Origin: Halovenus sp.
GTDB taxonomy: Archaea; Halobacteriota; Halobacteria; Halobacteriales; Haloarculaceae
Direction of reading: 5' to 3'
NCBI GenBank assembly: GCA_003551945.1
Contig: PUNZ01000188.1
Span: forward strand, 1 to 14,501
DNA: 14,501 bases
Shown: positions 6,904 through 14,185 of the stretch, one piece after another
Numbering within the stretch: position 1 is the stretch's first letter
Layout: every line of letters starts with the position of its first letter
Notes under the pieces: generated by a model
Database searches by the model: none
Told to the model about the DNA's origin: nothing
Seen by the model: only the letters and a program-made list of their open reading frames with translations
Position numbers and translations under genes: made by a program

Positions 6904-9126
6904 ATGGAGTTGGACCAGGGTGATGGAGCGAGCCCCGGCGATAGTCTAGCCCGCGTTGCCGAGCGGCTTCCGTATCCCTATCTGTTGCTTGCAGCGGATG
7001 GGACCATTCAGGTTATCAATGATGAGTGGCTCACCATTCTTTCAGCGGACCGGGCGACCGTCGTTGGCACGCCTTTGACGGCGTATCTCAGCGACGACTC
7101 CGCGGATGAGTTCGAACGGGTCTGCAAGTCATTTCGTGACCACCCGTTGACTCACACACAGGAACTTGTGGTTGAACTGGTGACGGCCAGCGAAGAACGC
7201 CGTTCGATGACACTTGCGATGAACGGGGACTACGACGAGGACACACTGGTATCTATCCACTGCCAGACTGCGGATACCTCGCCAGCAGATGTCCAACACA
7301 CAAACCGGTTCAAGCGTGCCGTCGAAGCAGCGGGACACGCTGTCTTTATCACTGACTCGGAGGGCACTATCGAGTACGTTAACCCCGCGTTTGAAGAGAT
7401 AACTGGGTACACTGCCGCCGAAGCAGTCGGACAGAATCCACGAATTCTCAAATCAGGAAAGATGTCCCCGGAGTTTTACGAACAGCTCTGGACAACCGTC
7501 CTCAACGGGCATGTGTGGCAACAGGAAATCTGCAACAGGCGAAAGGATGGTGAGCTGTTCTATGCATACCAGACTATCGCCCCTGTTGTGACGGAGGACG
7601 GTGTAGTCGAGGCGTTCGTCGCTATTCAAGCCGACATTTCCGAACAGAAACAACGCCGTGACCAGCTTCAACGCAGCCAAGAGCGGATTCGTGCGCTCTT
7701 TGACAAGTCACCGGATTCGGTGACGGTCCACGATGAAGAGGGGAATATTCTCGACGTCAACGACCAGACCATTGCGGACCTCGGATATAGTCGAGCGGAG
7801 TTGTGCTCGATGCATATTGCCGATATTGAGGTCGGGGTCCCCAAATCTACCCTCCAAGAGATGTGGATGCAGATGGAGCCGGGCGACCGCGAAACAGTCG
7901 AGGGCCGCCACCAACGAGCCGATGGCTCGACGTTTCCGGTCGAAGTCTGGCTCAACCGGATGGAATTTGACGGCAAAGAGCAATTTATCGCGCTCAGCCG
8001 AGATATCACCGAACGAAAACAGCGCGAACGGGAACTCGAACGCCGAGAGTATCTGTTTGAACGGATTCAGGATATCGCCAATATCGGTGTGTGGGAGTAT
8101 GACCCCTACACTGACGACCTCATTTGGTCGGATGGTGTCAGACAGATCCACGATGTCTCAGACGAGTTTGACCCGACGATAGAACAGGGGCTTCAGTTCT
8201 ATCACGATGATGACCGCGAGGTCATACGCAATCTGTTTGACCACGCACTCGAACATGGTGAGTGGAATCAGACCGTTGATGTGCGTATCGTCAGAGAGTC
8301 CGGCGAGATTCGCTCAACCCGTGTCCGCGGAGAAGTGATTGTCGACACCCACGGGGAACCCCTGTTAATCCGTGGTATTATGCAGGATATCACTGCGCAG
8401 AAACGGTACGAACGTGAGCTTGAATCACAGCGTGACGACTTGGAGGTGCTTAACGAGATGATGCGCCACGATATCCGCAACGACCTCCAACTCGTGCAAC
8501 TCCATGCTGAACTGCTTGAAGAGTACGTCGATACCGAGGCAGAACGCTATCTGGATTCACTGCTTGAAAGCGTTGCAAATGCCGTTTCGTTAACTGAGAC
8601 AGCCCGTGAATTGGCGGAAGTCATGCTCGGTGCCGAAGAAACTGACCAACAGGTTTCGCTTTCACTCACGCTCGACCGGAAGGTCTCGGAGATTCGCAGT
8701 AGCTACGAGGATATAGACATCGCTGTCGTTGGCACAATTCCATCCGTGGACGTCGTTGGCACCGATATGCTCGGGTCTGTCTTCCGAAATATCCTCCAGA
8801 ACGCTATCCAGCATAATACCGTCTCCAAACCACGGATTGCCATAACGTGTACGGAAACAACGGAATCAGTCACAGTCTCGATTGCCGATAACGGCCCTGG
8901 AATTCCTGACGAGCAAAAAGAAGAGATATTCGGTAAAGGTGAAAAAGGGCTCGGGAGCGAAGGAACTGGTATCGGACTGTACCTCGTTCATACGCTGGTC
9001 GAAAGCTACGGTGGCGAGGTCTGGGTCGAAGATGGTGTGGCGTTTGATGGATTCGCTGAGGCTGATTTCGATGATGCCGAGTTTGACGGGGCTGTCTTTC
9101 GGGTCGAACTCCGAAAAGCAGCCTGA
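6904..9126 (+). CDS. Multi-PAS sensor histidine kinase (soluble)
   Basis: A 740-residue histidine kinase with no membrane segment, so a cytoplasmic sensor. Four PAS-like domains: about 15-120, 134-248 (with EYVNPAFEEITGYT and the PAC end VAIQADISEQKQ), 258-372 and 383-500. A short coiled linker leads to the phosphoacceptor motif MMRHDIRNDLQLVQ with His522. The ATPase domain has the N box NILQNAIQHN (629-638), the G1 box DNGPGIP (662-668), the F-box-like KEEIFGKG and the G2 box GTGIGLYL (687-694). All catalytic elements are present. The extreme C terminus carries an acidic insertion rich in F, D, E and A (about 713-730) before the last strand. No response regulator or transducer lies nearby, so its output partner is unknown. 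One or more PAS domains may bind flavin, haem or a small ligand; none can be assigned from sequence. Confidence 0.93.
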   Translation: MELDQGDGASPGDSLARVAERLPYPYLLLAADGTIQVINDEWLTILSADRATVVGTPLTAYLSDDSADEFERVCKSFRDHPLTHTQELVVELVTASEERRSMTLAMNGDYDEDTLVSIHCQTADTSPADVQHTNRFKRAVEAAGHAVFITDSEGTIEYVNPAFEEITGYTAAEAVGQNPRILKSGKMSPEFYEQLWTTVLNGHVWQQEICNRRKDGELFYAYQTIAPVVTEDGVVEAFVAIQADISEQKQRRDQLQRSQERIRALFDKSPDSVTVHDEEGNILDVNDQTIADLGYSRAELCSMHIADIEVGVPKSTLQEMWMQMEPGDRETVEGRHQRADGSTFPVEVWLNRMEFDGKEQFIALSRDITERKQRERELERREYLFERIQDIANIGVWEYDPYTDDLIWSDGVRQIHDVSDEFDPTIEQGLQFYHDDDREVIRNLFDHALEHGEWNQTVDVRIVRESGEIRSTRVRGEVIVDTHGEPLLIRGIMQDITAQKRYERELESQRDDLEVLNEMMRHDIRNDLQLVQLHAELLEEYVDTEAERYLDSLLESVANAVSLTETARELAEVMLGAEETDQQVSLSLTLDRKVSEIRSSYEDIDIAVVGTIPSVDVVGTDMLGSVFRNILQNAIQHNTVSKPRIAITCTETTESVTVSIADNGPGIPDEQKEEIFGKGEKGLGSEGTGIGLYLVHTLVESYGGEVWVEDGVAFDGFAEADFDDAEFDGAVFRVELRKAA

Positions 9127-9146
9127 CCACCTGTGGCGGTCTTTTT
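9125..9146 (+). terminator. Hairpin plus T-tract terminator after the first histidine kinase
   Basis: GACCACCTGTGGCGGTC (9125-9141) folds as GACC/GGTC and CC/GG with one internal mismatch and a TGT loop, followed at once by TTTTT (9142-9146). The stem begins inside the TGA stop codon (9124-9126). It resembles an intrinsic terminator and suggests that the kinase and the following amidohydrolase are separate transcription units. Confidence 0.5.
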
Positions 9147-9173
9147 GCCCCTCCGGACATAACTAGTGTGTCA

Positions 9174-10037
9174 ATGACGCAGACACAGCGTGCGGCTGAC
9201 GGCATCCCTGTCTCCGGTGTGATTGACGCACACGTCCATGTCATGCCTGAACGGCTCCTTGAGGCCGTCCGGAAGGCGCTCACCGACGCTGTCGGGTGGT
9301 CATTCGACCATCCCACTCGACGGGACGCAATTGAGGCTGTCCTCCGCCAACATGGCATTGAGCGCTACGTCACGCTCCCGTACGCTCACAAACCCGGTAT
9401 CGCCGACGAACTGAACGATTGGGTGTGTACGCATGGTCGCACATCGGAGTCGTGCCTTCCATTTGCGACGGTTCATCCCGCAGACGACGTTGACCACGTC
9501 GTCCGGGAGGCCTTTGTAAACGGTGCCCGTGGGCTCAATTTCCAGTGCCCCGTTCAGGAAGTCTCCCCTGACGACCCGCGGCTTGACCCAGCGTATGAAT
9601 GCTGTGTGGAGTTTGATCGGCCGGTCATCCATCACGCAGGCACCGCACCAATGTTCGAGGAGAGCCCGCACGTCGGCATTGAACGATTTGTAGCGTTCCG
9701 AGAACGGTTTCCGGAGATACGGGCCTGTTGTGCACATCTGGGGACGTTCGAACATGAGGCGTTCATCGAGTTGGCCCGCACAGACGAGAACGTCTTTTTG
9801 GATACCAGCTTTGCAATGGCGGCAGTGACCAATGCGGACCTTGCGTTTGACCCGGCGAGCATTGACGACAGCATGTTTGAAGCACTTGCTGGTCAGATTA
9901 TCTACGGCTCTGATTATCCGAATCTCCCGCATACGTACAGACAGGAGTATGCTGGCCTCCTGAATCGAGACCTCTCGGCTGGGGCCAAACAGTCGCTGTT
10001 TCGTGGTGCCGCCGAGCGATTTCTTGGCGACGAATAA
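9174..10037 (+). CDS. Amidohydrolase-2 family TIM-barrel metal-dependent hydrolase or decarboxylase
   Basis: A 287-residue soluble enzyme of the amidohydrolase family 2 (ACMSD/uracil-decarboxylase-like TIM barrels). Visible metal-site features: DAHVHV after the first strand (His20, His22), ATVHPAD (His101), PVIHHAG (His153, His154), CAHLG after a later strand (His188) and the C-terminal IYGSDYP with Asp247, the usual catalytic aspartate. Length is normal. Members hydrolyse or decarboxylate small carboxylated or amide substrates with one divalent metal; the actual substrate cannot be read from sequence. Seven cysteines (including CC pairs in AYECCVEF and IRACCAHL) are many for a haloarchaeal protein. 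I chose the ATG at 9174; an in-frame GTG at 9168 would add two residues. It lies 47 nt after the kinase stop and 51 nt before gcvT on the same strand. Confidence 0.85.
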   Translation: MTQTQRAADGIPVSGVIDAHVHVMPERLLEAVRKALTDAVGWSFDHPTRRDAIEAVLRQHGIERYVTLPYAHKPGIADELNDWVCTHGRTSESCLPFATVHPADDVDHVVREAFVNGARGLNFQCPVQEVSPDDPRLDPAYECCVEFDRPVIHHAGTAPMFEESPHVGIERFVAFRERFPEIRACCAHLGTFEHEAFIELARTDENVFLDTSFAMAAVTNADLAFDPASIDDSMFEALAGQIIYGSDYPNLPHTYRQEYAGLLNRDLSAGAKQSLFRGAAERFLGDE

Positions 10038-10057
10038 TCCGGTACTGTCGTCGCAAC

Positions 10058-10063
10058 CATTAG
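10058..10063 (+). promoter_or_regulatory. gcvT: Weak TATA-like element upstream of gcvT
   Basis: CATTAG lies 26-31 nt before the ATG at 10089, the right distance for a leaderless start, but it is a weak match. gcvT may instead be cotranscribed with the amidohydrolase gene, whose stop is only 51 nt upstream. Confidence 0.25.
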
Positions 10064-10088
10064 GATGCCAGCCATCCACTGTTCGCAT

Positions 10089-11159
10089 ATGGCTTTACGC
10101 AGTCCGCCAATTGACCATGAGACGAAAGCGACGGATTTCGGTGGGTGGGAGATGCCCGTTGAGTTCGACTCTATCCGCGCTGAACACGAAGCCGTCCGCG
10201 AGCGCGTCGGCAAGTTTGATGTCTCTCATATGGGCCAGATAACGGTTAGCGGTCCGGACGCTGAACGGCTGATGCAGCGACTGACGACCAACGACGTGAC
10301 GACACTTGTCCCCGGCGATGCGCAGTATGCAGGGATTACAAACAAGGACGGAATTCTGCTTGATGACACCGTTGTCTATCACCTCCCCGAGCGTGCGGGC
10401 GAGTACCTGTTTATCCCCAACGCCGGTCACGACGAGGAAATGGTCGACCGATGGAATGCATACCGAGACGAGTGGGGACTCGATGCAACGGTAACGAACC
10501 AGACAACCGACTACGGCATGATTGCGGTGCAGGGCCCACAGGCCGCCAATCTGCTCGGCGACCAGACAGACGTGTCGCTCGGCAAACTCGGCCAGTTTGA
10601 GGTTACGCCCGGCACCGTTGCTGGTGCGGAGTGTCTCGTTGCTCGGACCGGATACACCGGCGAGAACGGATTCGAGGTACTCTGTCCATGGGATGAGACA
10701 CAGGCAGTCTGGGACGTCCTCGACTGCCAGCCCTGTGGACTTGGGGCGCGCGATACACTGCGACTGGAGATGGGCTTTCTGCTCTCGGGCGAGGAGTTCC
10801 ACCCCGAAGACAATCCCCGTAACCCATACGAGGCTGGTATTGGGTTTGTGGTCAAACTTGATACTGAATTCGTCGGGAGAGATGCACTGGAGCGCGTTGA
10901 TGCCGAAGGACCAGATGAAAAGCTGGTCGGTATTATTCTCCGAGACCGCGGGATTCCCCGCAGTGGATACACGGTCACCGCACCAGATGGGACGGAACTT
11001 GGCACAATGACCAGCGGGACCATGAGCCCGACGCTCGGCGAACCTATCGGGCTTGCGTATCTGCCAGTCGAGTACGTCGGTGATAAACACCCGGTTCGTG
11101 TCGTTATTCGAGACGAACCGAAGAAAGCACATACGAGGACCACGCCATTTCTCTCATGA
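10089..11159 (+). CDS. gcvT: Glycine cleavage system T protein (aminomethyltransferase)
   Basis: A 356-residue cytoplasmic aminomethyltransferase. It transfers the methylene carbon from aminomethyl-lipoyl GcvH to tetrahydrofolate or a related pterin and releases ammonia. Conserved features: TDFGGWEMPVEF (15-26), VGKFDVSHMG (40-49), NKDGILLDDTVVY with the folate-site Asp92/Asp93, QGPQA (148-152), RTGYTGENGFE (186-196), GLGARDTLRLEMGF (217-230) and TSGTMSPTLG (308-317). Length is normal. The ATG at 10089 is preferred over an in-frame ATG at 10065, because MALRSPP is the usual haloarchaeal beginning and the extra residues are atypical. The stop codon overlaps the gcvH start in ATGA, indicating translational coupling. 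The gcvP subunits and lipoamide dehydrogenase needed for the full reaction are not in the window. A dimethylglycine or sarcosine-type enzyme is unlikely given gcvH next to it. Confidence 0.95.
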   Translation: MALRSPPIDHETKATDFGGWEMPVEFDSIRAEHEAVRERVGKFDVSHMGQITVSGPDAERLMQRLTTNDVTTLVPGDAQYAGITNKDGILLDDTVVYHLPERAGEYLFIPNAGHDEEMVDRWNAYRDEWGLDATVTNQTTDYGMIAVQGPQAANLLGDQTDVSLGKLGQFEVTPGTVAGAECLVARTGYTGENGFEVLCPWDETQAVWDVLDCQPCGLGARDTLRLEMGFLLSGEEFHPEDNPRNPYEAGIGFVVKLDTEFVGRDALERVDAEGPDEKLVGIILRDRGIPRSGYTVTAPDGTELGTMTSGTMSPTLGEPIGLAYLPVEYVGDKHPVRVVIRDEPKKAHTRTTPFLS

Positions 11160-11539
11160 GCTTCGACGTACCACCTGACTGTCGCTATCTCGAAAGCCAC
11201 GAATGGGCCCGCCAGGAGAACGGAACTGTCCGAATTGGTATTACCGACTTCGCGCAGGACGAACTCGGCGATGTTGTCTTCGTCGAGGTTCCGGGACAGG
11301 GAGAAAGTATCGAACAGCACGCCGAATTCGGTGTCATTGAATCCATCAAGGCCGTTTCTGACCTGTACGCGCCGCTGTCTGGGACGATTGTTTCGGTCAA
11401 TGAAGACCTTATTGACGCTCCGGAACTGGTCAACGAAGACCCATACGGTGACGGCTGGATGCTGGAAGTCGAGCCGGCAGACGAGAGCGAGCTTGATGAG
11501 TTGCTTTCACCCGAGAAATACGAAAACCAGATTGCGTAG
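11156..11539 (+). CDS. gcvH: Glycine cleavage system H protein (lipoyl carrier)
   Basis: A 127-residue soluble lipoyl-domain protein that shuttles the aminomethyl intermediate between GcvP and GcvT. The lipoylation site is Lys65 in the motif FGVIESIKAVSDLYAPLSG. The H-protein-specific start YLESHEWARQENGTVRIGIT and DFAQDELGDVVFVEVP, and the later ELVNEDPYGDGWMLEVEP, are all present, and length is normal. The ATG overlaps the gcvT stop by four bases (ATGA). The gene ends the transcription unit: the next gene is on the opposite strand 47 nt away, with a small hairpin between them. Confidence 0.96.
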   Translation: MSFDVPPDCRYLESHEWARQENGTVRIGITDFAQDELGDVVFVEVPGQGESIEQHAEFGVIESIKAVSDLYAPLSGTIVSVNEDLIDAPELVNEDPYGDGWMLEVEPADESELDELLSPEKYENQIA

Positions 11540-11546
11540 CGTGAGC

Positions 11547-11561
11547 ATCCGAAAAGCGGAT
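11547..11561. terminator. Hairpin between the convergent gcvH and small zinc-finger-like genes
   Basis: ATCCG-AAAAG-CGGAT is a perfect 5-bp stem with a 5-nt loop, starting 8 nt after the gcvH stop. On the minus strand the loop is CTTTT. With no T-tract after the stem, a bidirectional terminator role is plausible but unproven. Confidence 0.35.
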
Positions 11562-11586
11562 TGTGCACTTGAGACGTTGACCTGCG

Positions 11587-11772
11587 CTAGCGATAGTACA
11601 CCTGCTCAATTCGCTGGCTCTGACAGGTATAACAGGTTTTTTCTACGAGGATAATATCATCAAACTCCTCGGTCGTCCGAATCCAGTTGTGTGCGCCAAG
11701 GCGACACCGGGCCTGGAGATACTGCTTGAGGAGTCGTTTAGGAACTGAACTATGGTGTGTTGGTGTTTTCAT
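11587..11772 (-). CDS. Small zinc-finger-like protein
   Basis: A 61-residue protein that I recognise only as a likely conserved haloarchaeal small protein. From the ATG at 11772 it reads a basic helix (PKRLLKQYLQARCR), then CRLGAHNW (Cys23, His28), an acidic middle, and EKTCYTCQSQRIEQVYYR with Cys47 and Cys50. Two cysteines in CxxC plus an upstream Cys and His are enough for one tetrahedral zinc site, as in the many one-domain zinc-finger microproteins of haloarchaea. The frame also has an upstream ATG at 11808 adding 12 residues; no clear TATA box separates the two. It is convergent with gcvH and lies downstream of the second histidine kinase on the same strand. The function is unknown; DNA or RNA binding is a guess from the basic helix and zinc ligands. 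Confidence 0.6.
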   Translation of the reverse strand: MKTPTHHSSVPKRLLKQYLQARCRLGAHNWIRTTEEFDDIILVEKTCYTCQSQRIEQVYYR

Positions 11773-11934
11773 ACGCTGTTGCGGTGAGTGATTGCCAGTG
11801 AGGTACATGCCACTATCCTACTCGCTGTGACTTTTGACTCCACCTTTTCACCTGCACTGTCAGTGATTACCATCTGTAGGAAAATAACCTTCACTCCACT
11901 ATCTCACTGGCTGTCCAGTCTGGCTGTCACCTCG
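11773..11934. repeat. Intergenic region with several short direct and inverted repeats
   Basis: This 162-bp gap between the second histidine kinase and the small zinc-finger-like gene holds several repeats. CTGGCTGTC occurs twice (11907-11915, 11920-11928). An imperfect 20-bp direct repeat beginning CCACTATC (11810-11829 and 11896-11915) matches at 16 of 20 bases. CTCACTGGC (11903-11911) is the reverse complement of 11794-11802. CACTG-T-CAGTG (11855-11865) is a perfect palindrome. If the zinc-finger-like gene starts at 11808, part of this region is coding. It may contain that gene's control region or the kinase's terminator. Confidence 0.4.
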
Positions 11935-14106
11935 TCACTGCTCGACGACGTATCCTGTGGTTTCGACGGTTCGCTCACGTTGTAGCCGAATGGTCACGAT
12001 ACTGCCCTGTGGTTCGTTCTCGGTAAAGGTGAGCGTCCCACCGCATTGTCGAACCAGCCAGTAGACCAGCCAGAGACCGAGTCCGCTGCCATGGTATAAC
12101 TGGTCGATCTCGGCACCGGTTTCGAGCATCTCCTGTTCGGAGCGAGGAATTCCGGGCCCCGTATCTGCGACCACGATTTCAACGTGTTCGTCAGCCTCAG
12201 CGAGTGAAACCGTGATTTCGACCGAGTCACCGCTGTGTTCAATGGCGTTTTCGATGAGTTCGACAATGGCCCCGCGAAGCCGTTCTGTTGCGATGGCGGT
12301 GCCAGAACTCGGGAGCTCCGTATTGAGTTGGACGTTGGGGTGGACTGCCTGCACATCCGCACATGCTCGCTTGATGAGGGCAACGATGTCACACTCGCGC
12401 CGCCGCGTCTCTTCTGAAAGCACCGCGGCGATATCGCGTTCTTTCCGCGCTGTCTTCAAAATGTCATCCGTTTTTTTGACTATCTGCTCTGTCTCAGCGT
12501 CATGCGTTCCCGTCTCCTTGATTTGCTCAGCGTAGCTTCTGATAACACTCAGGTCGTTTTGGAGGTTGTGTCGGAGAACGCGACTGAGGACGCGGAAATG
12601 CTGTTGGCGCTCTTCGCGACCAGTAACCTCTGTCTGGATTGCCACAAACGCGACTATCTCGTTATCCTCTGTGATTGGGGCGATAGTCTGGTCTGCATGG
12701 TAGTGCTCGCCTGACCGTCGCTTGTTGATAACACGAGCACGCCAGACATCACCAGCCAGTACCGTCCCCCACAGCTCTTCGTAGTATCGTTGGTCGTGTT
12801 CTTCAGATTTGAGGAGCCGTGGTGTCTTCCCCAATACCTCGTTTTCACCGTAGCCAGTCATCGCTTCGAACGCAGGATTGACATACTCGATTTCCCCTGT
12901 TTCATCCGTGATAAAAATGGCGTGTGGGGTGGCTTCAACTGCCTGCCGTAATTGCTTGAGACTCCGCTCGCGTTGCTTTCGTTCGGTTGTGTCACGACCC
13001 ACGCACGCGACAGCTAACGATTCACGCTCGTCCGGAAGCGGTGTCACGGTAAACTCGTACGGGATATGCTCCCCGGCCTTCGTTTTCAGCCGCACTTCTT
13101 TGGTCACCGAGTCTCCCTGCTCTATTGCACTCACAATCACGTCGGTCACTGTCTCCTGTTCCTCTCCGGTGAGCAACGCCGCCACGGGTATCGTCGACAA
13201 CTCTCCAGCATCGTAACCAGTCACTGCCTCAAGTCGGTCATTCCATCGCTGTATGTCGCCGTTTTCGTCGAGGATACAGAAGATATCATCAAGCGTATTT
13301 AGAATCGTTGCCGAGAGGGCTCGTTCCTGTTTGAGCGCTTCCTGTTGTAGTTTGTGTTCACTCTTGTCGTAAATGATTGAAAACAACACCTCGCCGTCAG
13401 CAAGCTTAACCGGCGATGTCTGTACTTCGACGGGTCGAATCTCGCCTGAGGCAAGCGTATGCTCAAACTGAAAGCGCGTTTGGTCTTCCTCGCGAGCGCG
13501 TGCACGCTCCTGTGCAACCTGCGCATCGCCGAGACAATTGATATCTTGGATAGTCATCGCTGTCAGCGTATCCCGGCTGTATCCGTAGAATTCGACAGCG
13601 GCCGCATTTGCATTCTCAATAATCCCGGTTTCAGGGTCGATAAGCAACATTGGGGCGCTGTGATTTTCGAACGCATACGAGAACCGACAATCCGTTTCAG
13701 CGCCATTTGTCAGCCGCCTCGGCGCAGGAGCGCTTTCGTCAAAGAGCACGAGCGCACCACAGTTTGTTTCGCCTTCGATAAGTGGTGTCACTCGAGTGGT
13801 GAACTGACGACGTGCTGTTTTTGATTCGATGAGAGCCGTTACTGTCTGTTCACTTCCGTCTAGGTCGGTGTTGCAGACACATTCGACCGCAGCAGAGAGC
13901 GCCCTATAGCCCGAAACAAACGCCGCCTGTGTCGTGGACCAGTCACTGCCGATGAGCGAGTCTTGGTCACGCCCTATAAGCTCACACCACTTACCATTCA
14001 CATCGCTGATAGTTCCTTCATTGTCAATGGTGAACGAAGGATATGACAGTGAGTGAATGATTGTTTCGGGCCGAGAAGCGGTCACGACCGGAGTTATCCG
14101 TCGCAT
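11935..14106 (-). CDS. Multi-PAS sensor histidine kinase (soluble)
   Basis: A 723-residue cytoplasmic histidine kinase without membrane segments. Four PAS-like domains lie at about 15-122, 141-250, 262-374 and 384-497; the last has EYVNPAFEAMTGYG, TPRLLKS and the PAC end VAIQTEVTGREE. The phosphoacceptor motif VLRHNLQNDLSVIRSYAEQI puts the phosphorylated His at 513, in the HNLxNDL form common in haloarchaea. The ATPase domain has the N box ELIENAIEHS with Asn620, the G1 box DTGPGIP (648-654) and the G2 box GSGLGLWL (673-680). All catalytic elements look intact. Eleven cysteines, six of them before residue 200, are many for a halophile protein, so redox or metal sensing is possible but unproven. 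No response regulator is adjacent. The start is the ATG at 14106, divergent from tsr3 with 79 nt between. Confidence 0.93.
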   Translation of the reverse strand: MRRITPVVTASRPETIIHSLSYPSFTIDNEGTISDVNGKWCELIGRDQDSLIGSDWSTTQAAFVSGYRALSAAVECVCNTDLDGSEQTVTALIESKTARRQFTTRVTPLIEGETNCGALVLFDESAPAPRRLTNGAETDCRFSYAFENHSAPMLLIDPETGIIENANAAAVEFYGYSRDTLTAMTIQDINCLGDAQVAQERARAREEDQTRFQFEHTLASGEIRPVEVQTSPVKLADGEVLFSIIYDKSEHKLQQEALKQERALSATILNTLDDIFCILDENGDIQRWNDRLEAVTGYDAGELSTIPVAALLTGEEQETVTDVIVSAIEQGDSVTKEVRLKTKAGEHIPYEFTVTPLPDERESLAVACVGRDTTERKQRERSLKQLRQAVEATPHAIFITDETGEIEYVNPAFEAMTGYGENEVLGKTPRLLKSEEHDQRYYEELWGTVLAGDVWRARVINKRRSGEHYHADQTIAPITEDNEIVAFVAIQTEVTGREERQQHFRVLSRVLRHNLQNDLSVIRSYAEQIKETGTHDAETEQIVKKTDDILKTARKERDIAAVLSEETRRRECDIVALIKRACADVQAVHPNVQLNTELPSSGTAIATERLRGAIVELIENAIEHSGDSVEITVSLAEADEHVEIVVADTGPGIPRSEQEMLETGAEIDQLYHGSGLGLWLVYWLVRQCGGTLTFTENEPQGSIVTIRLQRERTVETTGYVVEQ

Positions 14107-14137
14107 AGATAAAAACCGAACGGCGATTTTCCGAACT

Positions 14138-14143
14138 CAATAA
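14138..14143 (-). promoter_or_regulatory. Possible TATA-like box of the second histidine kinase gene
   Basis: The minus strand reads TTATTG at -37 to -32 before the ATG at 14106. That would give a leader of only a few bases. The canonical -30 to -25 window itself reads without a TATA match, so this assignment is tentative. Confidence 0.25.
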
Positions 14144-14158
14144 CGAAATCCCACTACC

Positions 14159-14164
14159 TATATT
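14159..14164 (+). promoter_or_regulatory. tsr3: TATA box of tsr3
   Basis: CCTATATT places TATATT at positions -27 to -22 relative to the GTG at 14186. This supports the GTG as the true start on a leaderless or nearly leaderless transcript. It lies within the 79-bp divergent region shared with the histidine kinase gene. Confidence 0.45.
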
Positions 14165-14185
14165 GTCGGACAACATACATCAATT

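Noticed and set aside
9300..10088. 262-codon open frame on the minus strand opposite the amidohydrolase
   Set aside because: It is an antisense shadow of a well-supported metal-dependent hydrolase gene and has no family resemblance of its own.
10095..11132. 345-codon open frame on the minus strand opposite gcvT
   Set aside because: It is a shadow of gcvT. It has no recognisable domain, and its amino acid composition is not halophilic.
11235..11654. 139-codon open frame on the plus strand overlapping gcvH
   Set aside because: It is an out-of-frame shadow of gcvH, which has its lipoyl-lysine motif in the other frame, and it runs into the convergent gene.
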